NCBI GenBank assembly: GCA_013433145.1
Contig: CM024188.1
Location: 9,228,345-9,292,344, forward strand
Length of the DNA stretch: 64,000 nt
Origin: Ascaris suum
Taxonomy: Eukaryota > Nematoda > Chromadorea > Rhabditida > Ascarididae
Reading direction: 5' to 3'
A program made the position numbers and the translations under genes. Shown here piece by piece: positions 47,355 to 59,800 of the stretch. Position 1 is the first letter of the stretch, and every line of letters begins with the position of its first letter. The notes under the pieces are model-generated. The model was not told where the DNA came from, searched no databases, and saw only the letters and a list, made by a program, of their open reading frames with translations.

Positions 47355-47465
47355 GGCAGTTGCGCGTCATATAAGAAATTGATCTTACAGAAAATTTCTT
47401 GCTTTTATCCGAGTTTAATAATGATTCTGATAGAGTTTTTAATGCTCCTTAAAATTTTCCTAGTC
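47355..47465 (-). repeat. partial second copy of the inner terminal repeat
   Basis: TTGCGCGTCATATAAGAAAT recurs about 175 bases before the right terminal repeat, in the same orientation and followed by the same but more diverged ~100 bases (to TTTAATGCTCCTTAAAAT). The left end has no such extra copy, so the repeat has been partly duplicated on one side. Confidence 0.8.
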
Positions 47466-47520
47466 ACTGTTGTCAAATCTTGTTCCACTTCACACTTCTA
47501 CGGCCGGATATATCGGTGAC

Positions 47521-47787
47521 CCTACAATTTTTGTCAATTGCGCGTCATATAAGAAATTGATCTTGTAGAAAAGTGCTTGCTTTTCTGTCAGCTTATTAAT
47601 GATTCTGACAGAGCATTCAATGCTCTTTAAAATGTGTTGAAACTCGTCTTTAGGATTTTGTTTCCTTACGGCACATTTTCATATTACTGCGACATTTTTA
47701 TTGCCGAACGACCACTACCGCGCCGCTCTCCGAGGACCCGTGCGGTCTCTCTCCACCTCTCTCTTGCGCCTGCGCTTGTGGCTAAGT
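47521..47787 (-). repeat. right terminal inverted repeat
   Basis: Reverse complement of the left repeat: TTGCGCGTCATATAAGAAAT at the inner end, AGCATTCAATGCTCTTTAAA in the middle and TTGTGGCTAAGT at the outer end. Confidence 0.9.
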
Positions 47788-48469
47788 GCGTCGACCGCAT
47801 CTCGACAGGGTGTCGCAATACGGTACTGCTGCCTATCAACCTATTCGTACACGTTCAGAGTTCGTACTCTACGATGACTGGATCTGTAAAGGCAGCGGAT
47901 TGATGAGCCAAAAGGTACTCTACGACGAAATGGTGCCAAAATAGGGCCTGAGGGTGAGGGAATGCATTTGAAGCTCGTGCCATGATGTGTTATCTAAAGG
48001 CTGAGGTTCTGAGCATCACTCGAAAGTAGTTCATCAAACTCATCTGGAGGAAATTTCAATAGTTGCAGAATCTCCACTGGAGTGGGACCGATCCTTTCCT
48101 GTCAGTACGATGATTCTTCCTTGAGAGAAGGACTTTCTAAAAGGCTGTCAAGTGTGTGAAAGTTGAAATGGAAAAATGCCTTTTATGGCTGCGTCAGAAA
48201 AAGGTTTCAAGGTGGCTGCGCGTTAACAGCGTCACGGCTGGGAAGTAGGAGCCCATCTGTACTCGACTGTGGTTCGGCTGCAGACAAAGGCAGGGGCCAT
48301 TTCTCTACAGTTGTGCCAAGATGTTGATGTACTTATCGACAGGGGTGCAAACGTGAGAATGTGATCAACGTTGAGTGAGAACAAGGTGGCACTTCGGATT
48401 CAGTGGCACATTTTTGTTCTGCGAATGAAAACGTAATAGTTCGTTCTCCATCGAATGGAATAAGCAAAG
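47788..48469. other. no supported gene
   Basis: No recognisable frame or repeat beyond the element boundary. Confidence 0.4.
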
Positions 48470-48550
48470 TTCCTAGCGGAATGGCTAAGAGGTTAGATCA
48501 CACATGTGGCAGATGGTGGGTTAGATCCGGGTAAAGACAACCGCAAAAGG
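48470..48550 (+). other. tRNA-like relic with A and B box similarity
   Basis: TGGCTAAGAGG at 48482-48492 fits the A box of a polymerase III internal promoter and GGTTAGATCCG at 48519-48529 fits the B box with one or two differences; the spacing is that of a tRNA gene. Acceptor and anticodon stems do not pair properly, so this is not a functional tRNA. It may be a tRNA pseudogene or the head of a SINE. Confidence 0.3.
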
Positions 48551-48981
48551 AGCGGCTTATTTGACTGCTTTGGCAGTCGATAATGTCGTTGTGTGTACAG
48601 GCGATGTGACTGTCAACAAATCTTTTTCCATCCGCGCCAACTTGAGCACGATTCTGTGATGCTCCAGGTCATCCTGTAAAGCGATGAAAGCAGGGGTCTG
48701 CAGAAGGCGGCAGTCCTTTGTGAAGGGTGCAGGGAGATGGAACCCCTATAATGACAAGGCTGGCACTCAGACAGACTCACAGCAATAAATACCTTGCAAC
48801 AGTCATCCACTGTGTTTTGCTGCAACTCGCATATAGCATATTAACATACACACGAACCTCCACATACACCATGGACAGTGCTCCTGGTTTCACTCACCAA
48901 ATACTGAACTTATCCTATCGGTTCGCAGGTGTTTTATTACGGTAATGAGCGCGACGGAATTGGCCTAGTGCCATCCTTCAC

Positions 48982-49801
48982 TTCATTTCTAACACATGGG
49001 AAGTTGGGGGGGGTTTTGAACACTTATACCTGCTCGCGAAAAATCCTTTCAGGTCCCCGATTACTTAGTAGTTGAGTGGCTCCTAGATCTCTTTCATGTA
49101 CTAACACTGGCCGTGCTTCATCCTGTCAGATTCGACTCCCTGCAAATTTGAGATTTTTTAAAGCTAGCTATCGCTTCTACCTGTATTGTTGATGCGTTCA
49201 TGGTAATTTTTGAACAGACGCCTTTAATCTTTGCCCAGTATTCACCGACGATCACCACTACATTTGATGTTCCTTTGGTCGCATTTGATTCATTGGAGAG
49301 GTCATATTTAGGTGAATTTTTGTGCCTCCTATTTTCTTCTCTTTTAGCTGACTGTATCATCACCTGAAGTAGGTCTACCCTTTCTTCGAATTTATTCCTG
49401 CCGTTAGAGTGCTTATTTGCGAACTCTTGCGCGTAGATGAGGTCACACTAACCATTTTCATCATCCTCTTAAAGTGTTCTCTACTTGTTTTCCTCGTCCT
49501 TCCCAGAAACCTTTTCCACCCGCGTTGCATTTTCGCATGGAACGTCTCGTTTGGTAGGTGAGTGAGTTGAAAGCAGGTGTGTACTCGAGCTTTATGCGGT
49601 TTCGGCCGCAGTTTTGACGATCAGAGGCTGGCTGCGTTATTTATGATTACCAGGAGGCACAGGAAGAGGCAAGTGGCATAAGTTGTTTTATCTTTGTTTC
49701 AGAATTACCCACATTTTTGATGAGCAAGGGGTTTCGTCCAGACACCATATCGGAGATAGGCTACGTCGAAAAACTCCGCGACTTTGATTGGAGCACAAAG
49801 G
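48982..49801 (+). repeat. repeat copy B (820 bp), inverted relative to copy A at 7019-7879
   Basis: Same sequence as copy A in opposite orientation, lacking the ~43-base internal segment. Its plus strand keeps the coding-like exon open through Trp (RDFDWSTK) where copy A has a stop, but the donor-like GTAAGC of copy A is GTGGGC here. A G tract near 49007 differs in length between the copies. Confidence 0.85.
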
Positions 49802-52800
49802 TGGGCGTATTTAATCGTGCCTTTCTTTCGTCTGGTTTCTTCACTTGCCGTAGACCAGTGATGGTGTGAAAAAGTTAACCTGTTTGCTGTCGTGTTAGTC
49901 AGGTGCTTCTCTTGATTTGCGGGTAAAGAGAAAAAGATACTAATACAGGACAGGCCGCGGGTCACTGAAGCGAGTTTTTCTCACTTCCCGGCACTGGCGT
50001 CGTTTATCCCTTTCATGCCCTCTCCCATGCCACTCCTTCATCACAATTATTTGATTTGCAAATCTGTGACCGTAAAGAGGGTCACTGAATTATAAGGGGC
50101 CCTAACAAGGACCGGACGGTCAGTTTTGGTAGTTTCAGTTGAGTTCCACAGTATGTATCTGCACTTACAAAAATCAGAACACCCTCTCTGTGTTGGTTTT
50201 CGCTCTGCAACATTTCGCACATACAGTGTTGGATCTCGCGAAACCCCAACTTCGATATAATTGAGATGTACGTGGGAAATATTCGCTTCTGACAAGTTTT
50301 TGCGTCAAAAAAAAATTGGAAATTCTGTTTTTACGTATGGAAGATGAGGGAAGGGAGGGCTGGTGAAGGTAACCTATCATAACCTATAATTAAAGAATTA
50401 TCTTTCTTTACAAGCTGCAGTTATATATAATTCTATTTCTTGTGGATGATAACTGTGGATGATAAACACAGCAAGGAGGTTGACCGGCAGAACTGCCGAT
50501 TCCATTCACTGGTCTCTGCTTAAATATAAACTGCTCCTGATAGCGATCCCGAGGAGAGCGCATTGCAAATCATTATGCATTGCGAAGGGAAATTTGAGCG
50601 ATTTTAACTTCGCTTCCGTTATGAGTAAGTAGAAATGTGGAATGGGAACGAAAGCAAGGTCGACTAGCTCCAGTTTTGTCTCGGTATACTAGAAGAGGGT
50701 TTTTTCGATGGCGCAGCTTGTGGTAACGAGCAGATGTGTTTTGTTAACGTAAGAAGTAAATAAGTAAATAATCGCGCATGTAATGTTTCACCAGAAATTA
50801 AAAAGAAGTGATTGAGTAGGGATCAGGATTACTCCAATAGCTTAGAAATGACTAAACACTTCGAAGTGGTTGCCAATGGAAATCCATAAAAGCGGAAGAG
50901 ATACGCAGTTGCGAACGACAGTAGCAAGTTCTCAGCAGAGTTCCTGACGTGACCAAAGGATATTTTTGTATGTCGCGAGGTAGGTAAGGTCGAATACGGT
51001 CATGTAATGCCTTCAGAGGTCAACTCGAACAGCATTTTCTTTTCTGATGTCCAGCTTATCAGACGAATCAGATCTACAGCGCAAAATCATGAGATTCAGT
51101 AAAGCAGATGAAGCAGGTACTAAAAGCAGTATAGTTAGGAAATAAGTTGCCTCCAGAAAGTGCTAAGAGAAGGGGAAACTAAAAAAATATGCGATGTCAT
51201 GAAATAGATTCAAATTAGTAAAGCTGAGAAGGTGAATAAAAGATTCCTATGAAACAGTCAATCGATATGAGGAGAATAGTGGAGGGAAGCCATGAAAACG
51301 ATAAAAAAGGAGCAGCTGAGGAATTAGCAAGAGACGACCGATGGCAAAAACAAGTAGCTGTATGATGATTATAAACTCTAAAGGAAGAGGTGACCACTTT
51401 TTATGGGAGGTTTTTTCTTTGTCTGGTTAATTTTCTAGCATGGGAAGTAAGCCACCTATGTTACTATGTTAGTGTTGCCTGAAAAACGTTGAAATTTAAG
51501 CTAGCGGCAGACTGCGATACGTCTTTGAAGAACTTGCAACCACTCGTGCAGCTGAATTTGCATTTCTTCGCCGACAACACAACAAAGCAATTTGAGTTCA
51601 CACCTGAGGAGGTCTCTTGTTCTTCATTTCTTCTGTTGATTTCAGCTTCATGCAAGGCGACATTATGTAGCGTCTAAGAATTTCTATGGAGTTCTTTCTT
51701 TTTTATGTGTTAAGAAATGAGGGAAGAAGCGACTCTAATTTTATTGTTATTGGGCGAAATTAACACATTTTTCTTGTGGATTGTTTCGATGCCTATGCAT
51801 GTACAAGAGGAAGCTCGTAGCTTAGCGAGGCGAAACACTGGAGCCCCTCTAACACTCACTTCTGAAACGGCAGCGTCGAGTAGTAGTTTCAGATAAGGAA
51901 TCTCATCTGCAAAGATACGCCGTAGGATGTCATAGGCGTTTAGCTGGGTAAGCGCTTATAGCAGTCAAACGTTGAAACATTTTAAGGCTGAGCCAGTCTC
52001 ATGGCAATATAAAATAGACGCAGGTAAACGGAAAGGTACGCTCATTACAGTCATGGACAATGTGCTCGGTCTTGATTCGGTGCTCGGTTCGTTTTCGTCT
52101 GTCTGTAGTTTCGGGATTGCACCAACGACAAGAGTTTCTCACATCGCTACCAATGCTTATTACAACGAGGCTTCATATAAGTGCATGAAAATCCACTTTC
52201 TTTCTTTCTGTGCGATGCGAAGATTGTTTTGAACGTTCTAATGATATTCGCTTTTGGGCACTTTTATAGATGGGTGGCGTGAGGACGAAATTGGTTTTGC
52301 ATGTTGAGGACCGTTGCGCCCCTAGAAAGGAAGTTAACGCTACTACGCATAAAGTGGCAATCACTTAGATGCTTCTATTTATCTATGTAGGTAACTGGTA
52401 TATAAACAAGCGAGCGAAAATAGTGCGAGAAGGCATTTAGAAAGAATACACTCGAAAATGCACAAATGAGGAACATCTCCCAGTTGGAAAAGGGGGAGGG
52501 GACGTGCAACAAAAAGAGATTATCGCTGGCTACCGACTGAGAAGCGTATTGCTAGACGCGGCACATTCCTAAGGGAAAGTAGTGCTGCTTGCATACATCT
52601 GCGAGGAGAGCGGGGTTGAGTGATTTCAATTTTGGTCCTGCTGAACGAATGTGGAAGTAGAAAGCAGGGAGGTGAATCATAGAACGAGAAATGAAAAACT
52701 CCAACGTTGTTTGAGAATAGCTAAGACACCTGAACAGAGTGGAGCTCATCCACATACGCTTCTCATCCTCCGTTTCCTGTAAAGCGGTTCTGAAAGAGAT

Positions 52801-53838
52801 TTTGTGTTTTGTATATCCCACATTCCATGCAGTTAGCTTTCGAATAACCTTTTTTTTTCCTGTGAGCATTTGGGGCAGCTGGCTTCTCTAACGGTCTGTG
52901 TTATTGTTTTCGCGGTACACCTTTGAAAGAAGCTTTCAAAGAAGATGCTGTAAGAATATCGGGAAGGTCGTTCACGATTTTAAAACACCGGAACAGGCGG
53001 GGCTCTAAAGTTTTATGCTCAGAGGTACTTTAATCGAGTATGATAGTTGGTAATGAAGGGTCCCAAAAACAGTTTACGAGATCTCCTGCACGTTTTCAAC
53101 AATCTTCACATCGCTTAAACCCCATCAGCGGACCATGCTTGAGAAGACTGCTACAAGGGGGGATGGCAGTACACTAATTCTAGCTTCGGTAATGTTGTCT
53201 AGTTTAAACCTAAAAACGGTCACAGCAGTTTCTGAACTTCGAAGCTGGAGTCCGCTGTGCGCAACGGTCACTGATCTTGTCATCATCATGTCACAGAAGC
53301 GAACTGCTTAAAGTGGCACTTTGCATAAAACATCCAACACTTCTCATGTAATACATCTAGCTCTCAGTCAGCCAAAAGAAACATCTGATAGCTTTCCCGC
53401 GGAAAAGAGTCTCTTCTAACATATGAGGGTAAAAGAGCGAATCATTCTCTAGTTCGCGCATTTTAGCCCTTAAAATATTAGTCTGTGTGATTTGCTGCTT
53501 TCTTCTTCGCACTTCTTTGAAGCTTTTTGTTATCTTTAACCGGATTATTATAATGCCATTGAATGAAGCTGGATGTATTGTACTGCATCCATTATATCTT
53601 CACTTCAGAAGCCTCCTCACACCCTCTTCCATCCTCAGTAAGATGAGCTACACGTCTCGTTTCATGTTGATCCCATTTCACACAGTGCAACTTACTGCTT
53701 TATTCGATGGTGGGTCCACTTTAGCAGACATTCCTGCGCTGAGGGAACCCCTTTTCTTGTGAACTCTTCCACACTTGAATGATTTTAGTTGTCTCGCTTT
53801 CTGAGTGAGCTGAAGGAGGTCCCGTCGAACTCGTCATC
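49802..53838. other. no supported gene; 5' flank of DHODH
   Basis: Only short, unrecognised frames. A small direct repeat GTGGATGATAA occurs twice (about 50441 and 50455). The right end should contain the DHODH promoter; GATTTTAG ending at 53788 could be its trans-splice acceptor (50-nt 5' UTR). Confidence 0.4.
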
Positions 53839-53870
53839 ATGAGCGGCCTTTATCCGAAACTGCCCACTGG
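53839..53870 (+). CDS. dhod-1: DHODH exon 1 (residues 1-11)
   Basis: ATG opens [10 protein letters not shown] and ends GG before GTAAGT; the Gly codon is completed by the first base of exon 2. Chosen because the phase fits and the donor is consensus; it is short and lacks homology, so it is the least certain exon. Confidence 0.75.
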
Positions 53871-56800
53871 GTAAGTGGATTGTACCCATAATCTTAGAAT
53901 TGTTTTTGTCGTCCTCGCTTCAGTGCTATTGTCGTGCGGGAAATTCTTTTTCTTTAGGTCATTGAGGTCGCCAGTAGACGTTGTTAGTGTTTCTCATATT
54001 CAGCGAGGAAACTTCACGGTTTGCATGCGATCCGGTGATTGCTATTAGGTAAGATCAAAATTATGAGTTGCTGAAGAGTGAGAGCCTGATCGTATGAAGT
54101 CGCTCTAAACTGGAAGTGAGGGAAAGTTGAAGCGAAGCTCCGAAGCCATGTTCCATACCGAAGTATGCGACCGCATCCTTGTCGACGTCCGTATTTGTAT
54201 TTTTTTTAAATGAAAATTAAAATGAATAATGAGTGATACACAAACGAAAATGTTGCAAATTGGAGCTGAAAGCATTGAACCGATCGATTTGAACGTGGAC
54301 TTGATTAAGGACTTTCGCTAGCCAATGAAGAATGTTGTGCTCAGGCTATATTTAGTTTCGTGTATCCTTGCTTAACATCCTTTCTGGAAAACGAGGAACA
54401 CATTGGAGAAATTATGCAGGGGGCGAGGGATTCAGATATAGCAGAATATTCGTAAACCTAACAGTTCTGTAGCACCATAACTTTACTGAGGAACATTCGA
54501 GGAAAACGCCCATTCTCGGTTAACCTTATCATTTTCGTTCGTATTGTGCAACCGAATCCACAATATATATCGACCGCAAGCCGATTACAACAGCGCTACG
54601 TCTGCTGTGAGCATAAGTTTGCTGCGGGAACTGGAAAGCTGCACTCTTTTGTTTTTCAAGCCTGTGCGACTTCAGAACAAGTTGCCTGCTGACGTGATAT
54701 GTGGCTAATGCTTCCGGGAGCTTTTATGGAGAAAAAAAAAGAGGGGTGGAGGAAGGGGGATTGGAGAGATGTGATCGTTCATCCTCGGTCGCGGCGTTGA
54801 GACGTTTTTTTTGTTACAGGGTTTCAAATCGGGTTTTGGCATTCATGTCTTTTTCCTTGTTAACTGTCGTATAAGATTGTACGTTTTTCTTAATGAAAAG
54901 AAAACAGTGGACTGTTTCGTTATTGTCATTGAAACGAAGGGGAGAAGGATTTAGCGATGGATGCCGGGAAGAGAGACTGCCTATAACAAGGTCTGCAGGA
55001 AAGTAAACAGATCACGCCTTTTTGTCGTTATATTGACAAATGTGAACGCTCCTCTTCCTTCCTTTTTTTCTGGTAAGTCTGGATGTTATTTTGCAGCTAT
55101 ATAACTAAATCGACGCTAATTGTGGTGTGCTCAGGAACGGCGTTGTACGCTGCTGTGGAGTATGTTCTTGGAAGTGAGCCCTTCTTCGCAAAACAGGTAA
55201 AACGTTGTCGCTGTCCCTACCGCCTTTCTTTTACGCCAGAAGTCTTTATTTGATGCATTTAAACTTTGGGCATTCTTATCTAAGCATGATGTTGAAATTG
55301 CTCCATGAAGCCTTTGAATGATCCGCTTTATCAGACGTCATGAATGCTGTTCTTGTGCAGTGAGATTGTATTTTATGCGCTGTTCCACAGTAATAGTGCG
55401 GTGGATGTATCGTTATTGCCTGTTGAGGTAATGCCATTGGTGCATCGTTTCACTAATGCGGAGACGGCACATCGTTGGGGCATCGTGTTGGCCAAATATG
55501 GGCTCACACCACCATTCGGATACAATCGTGTTGAATATCCGGAACTCGAGACTACGGTTTTCGGGAAGAAATTTAGAAATCCGGTGGGACTGGCTGCTGG
55601 TTTCGATAAGGGTTCGTTCTGCTTCGTTTTTTGTCGCGTTGAACTCCTTTGCATTTGTGCCTAGTGCAACAACGTTTTAAATTGCGCACAGCGAATGCAC
55701 TTTTTTGAATTATGAGGGCACTGTTCCAATTGTTTTTCGTGCTCTGTTTGCTGCCGAAATCAGCCTTTCACCGTGAACCGTGTGTGCTGCATCTCCCAGC
55801 AGATAGGAAATTCTTATTCCTTTATAAGGTTTATGACATGTTCCTGAAAATTCCTTTATAAGAATGTGTTGTAAGCATAGTTTCCGGAAGATATTAGGTT
55901 GCGTTTCTTTATTATACTGGAACACCTGAGTAGATGTGTGATACATCGGGGGAGGGACTATTGTATTTCACAGACTGTCACTTTCACTCCGGCTTTGTCA
56001 TCACTGCCCACAAACATGAGCAAAATGTCTTAGATATATCCATCGCCTTCATTGTTCTGTACGCAAACTTCTGTATTATATAGGCAAAATTGCCGTTTGT
56101 CTTTACCTAGATGTCGCTGAGGATCCACTGCGGATAGCAGAGGTTGTCGACGCATTGAGTTTCTCGCCTGAAATCGTTACGAGGAATTATCAAGAACGGA
56201 ATATATCCTAAGCGTAGGCAAGGTCGGTCGACTAACGGTTAGCAGGGTACAGTTGATACCGCAGCTGAAATGTTAAACGTCCGGTTCTTGGCATCTCCAG
56301 TGGAGTGGGAGAAAGGGTCTGTGTGCCGAACTCGAGTTTCAGCCTCATACTGTCTAATATTCTCGATCATATCCGCAATAGTGCAGTATTAAAAGAATTA
56401 ATGCCTCATCCACTCTTAATATGTCGCAGGTCCGCTCATGACAAAAAGAGTAAGACGCACATAAAAATCGAAAAACGCTTGATAAATGATCGTCAATTGT
56501 TGAATGGGCTGCCGAACGGTCAGATGACTTCTGAGGTGACTGTTGGTGATCCTTTCCAGCATTTTATTGCTAATAGATAGAGGGAACGTCTAATGATTAC
56601 TTTGTACGACCAATGCTCTCAGCCAGCCTGTCGTAGCTGCAATCTTGGCTGCCATCGAGGCTGTGCTAGCCGCTGGTCAGAGCTTCTGAAGTAACACGTT
56701 TTCTGATTTTAGTTTCTCAGTTCTTCTTTCTTTTGATCAGGAAACTGCAGCCCAGTCATTTTAGACACAGACGCACGATGGGAAGGGACTGATATGGGCT

Positions 56801-59800
56801 AGTTGCCACGTGCTTATGTTAATGATTGTGTCTATATCCCCCTGGCGAGCATGTTGTTTACCCGGTTGCTAACTTTACGGCATCACCTTCCCTGGCCTGT
56901 CTCCATTCCAGTATCCAGCTAACCATGACAGATTATTCATTTCTTCCCTTTACATTCTTCGGAATGAAGCAGTTATAAGCTCTGAGGCGTTGCAGAAATC
57001 AAGCGGTCGCCCCGTTGCTAGCCGTTTCGCTTATGAGCGCATACCAGCGTTTACGAGCTTCTGAAATCTCGTGAATCGAGTGGGGTCCATGGGCTTATAG
57101 TTGCATCGGTGTCGGTGAGCAAAAAGCTCTGCAGAGGATGGAGGAACTTTATAGAATCCGCATGCTTCATAGGAGTTCACCAGATGATTTGTGGGCATCC
57201 TTGTATTGGAGGACTGCGTAGAGTCTTTCTCTTAGAAGGTCACCTCTTGAATCTGAGAATGACGTTTATGGTGCCGAACGCTTTTGCTTTGCATCGTGTC
57301 ATTTCAGACCAAGCATTCCTTCTACTGCCACCCATCTATATAGCAAAGTCATAAGATCATTTATTGCTGCTGCTCTGAATTCTTTACCCCACCTTGGTCG
57401 GCATTTTCGTCGTAGACAATGTAACAACGAGATAGCCTGGTCTAACGGCACTAGTGTGATAAATCAGGCGGCCAGAGCGACTAGAAAATTTTTTAAAGCA
57501 TTGCGGCGCTAATCGACAGAATTTTGAAGTTCTCGCATGTCAGCAGTTTCCATCGGTAGCCGAAGGCTGCCACAAGAGGTGAGATTAAACCCCGCTCAGA
57601 TCGGAGAGCTATTCGACAAGGTGAAAGGTTGATGATAAGGTATTCAGCTTTATGAAAGAGAGACGAATTCTGAGCGATTCACCAAAATTGATCGTATTTA
57701 GTCGGATCCATTACCTCTACATCTGAATGGAAACCGGAGTTGGAAGGTCGTCGTTACATAACTAAGGTGACTGTCGTGCTGAAATTACATGTAGTTGAAG
57801 AGGTGTTCAGTTCGTACCGTTGTTATTTGTAAGTGAGAGAGTTCGTATGTTGTTATTTCAATGTCTTTTCTGTGCATTCAGACGGTGAAGCGATAGATGG
57901 CTTGCGTCGGAGCGGTTTTGGGTTCATTGAGATCGGGTCTGTCACACCGCTTCCACAGGCAGGCAATCCGAAGCCACGGCTCTTCAGACTCCTAGAAGAT
58001 GAAGTAAGCATTTTAGCATACCTTGAGGCTGCCGTAACAAACGGCGACTGTTGATATCGGAAGCAAGCTGATGATTGTAATGCATTTTTATTCTTTTGGA
58101 ATCTGTGTTCCGCAAGCAACATAAAGAAGCCTTAAAAACATGGAACTGAGCAAAGAAAAAAGTAAGGTATGCGAACACAGTGACCAAAAAGCCGAACTCA
58201 GTCAAACACAATTCATAGATTTTCCAAGGGTCGAAATGCTCAGGGCGACTACTGAACGTAAAAACGATGTGCGCTGCAGTGACATCAACAGAGAGTTTTT
58301 GGATGAATTTGGGATGGAGACTCGGGAAAACAATCGAAAACTGTGAGCTCATGATAAGTTATATCGCCCGAAATAGAACTAATTGAATTAAATGCAGTAT
58401 CGGAGTAACCGTCAGCAATTTTGAATTACAATATATGAGTTCGAACTCAAGGCGATGATGTTTAAGAGATTTTGAATTGAGATTTGGGAGAAATGTCGCT
58501 CTCACGGAACGCGTCTGCATATTTTTTAACAACTCTTTTCTCGATTTCAAAACAGCAACCAAACTCGACAACCATATTAATCACATTAATCACACAAGGA
58601 GAGCATTTTTTGGCGCGTTGCTGATTTCGTTTAGATAATCATGAAACGGTATCTTAAACGGATTTTGGCTCATATATTTGCTAGAGAAATGAACACAATT
58701 GGGGTAGCCGCTCGAAAATGACGATCCAACAAAAACATTATGGTTTATATTAAAGTTATTCGTAAGAAGGCAGTCGATCATGTTAATCACGTGTATGCGT
58801 TCAAATATGAAATTAAAAGGACTTTTACTCGAGAAGGCATTATTGAAGTGATTTAGTTTGCTTTCCACGCACACATTTCTTCAGTCGACTCCCCGAGCAA
58901 TACTCTGGTGGAACGTGGGAGCACCCACTCTCATTCTTGTGGCAAAATCACAAACACCTACTCAGCATTATCTCCAGTTTTCTTTACGATGGAAATCAGA
59001 GTCATTTTCATCCAATTTTTCTACACGAACTTCTTTAAACATGTAGTTTCGTTTCGTATCATATAATTGTGCCATTTTGTTTTCTTGCTTCGTTCTTTAT
59101 TTCTATGTTGTAAAGTTCGCCAATATATTATTCATTTAAAGGCGCGGTTTTGCTTCAGCGTAAATCACCGCACGCAAAACATCATCCACTTTCACTTTTT
59201 TTTTGCTTACTTCATGTAACCACTGTCAAATTATTCTTTACTATTTGTCACATTGCTCTCTATCGTTTCCTGTGCTGAAAAATCATTCTGAGCTTTCTCA
59301 CGCCGAATATTGCTCTCGGATTTGTTTTAATTTTTTCTTTCCTTTTTTGACCAAAGAGTAATTTTCTGATCTCTTTGCTCCGAAATTTTCAATCCAATTT
59401 CTTAGTGCAAAGTTCTTCGGACTTTTTTTTTAGTGTAGTAGCACTTTCATTGTTGAAGAATATGCAGAAGCACCGATGTCCTTAAAGGCGCTTTCAATTG
59501 AAGATTTTTTCCGCTAAAAGCCGCTTATGTTGCAAAACTGCTTCCGCTTTTTGCGAAATGGAGGAAAATAAGCACAAAACAGAGCGAGGACGAGTGCGCC
59601 AGTAATTGAGAGAGGTGACGCTGACGAATTAGTAGTTTTTATACTGGTGGATTTAGTACTCAGGGCTACAAATTTTTCTCTTCTCTTGATTAAGAAAAAA
59701 GAATATTTTCACTTTCATCTGGCTCTTTTTGGTTAATCATATATTCTGTGCCACCTTGCAATATCTTCCTCTCTACTCCACCCCTCCCCCCTCCCCCTCC

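Larger units (their letters stand above)
44593..47787. mobile_element. 3.2-kb element with ~267-bp terminal inverted repeats
   Basis: The first ~268 bases and the last ~267 bases are reverse complements over their whole length with scattered differences. Between them lie a broken OTU-like protease frame and a second unrecognised frame on the minus strand, plus an inserted RTE fragment on the plus strand. Long terminal inverted repeats around a protease-bearing frame recall Mutator-like DNA transposons, some of which carry cysteine protease domains, but I found no transposase catalytic core and no matching 9-bp target duplication at the ends I assigned. Confidence 0.55.

Noticed and set aside
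57430..57600. Possible tRNA-like A box (TAGCCTGGTCTAACGG) with a distant B-like sequence
   Set aside because: The two boxes are about 150 bases apart and no stems form.
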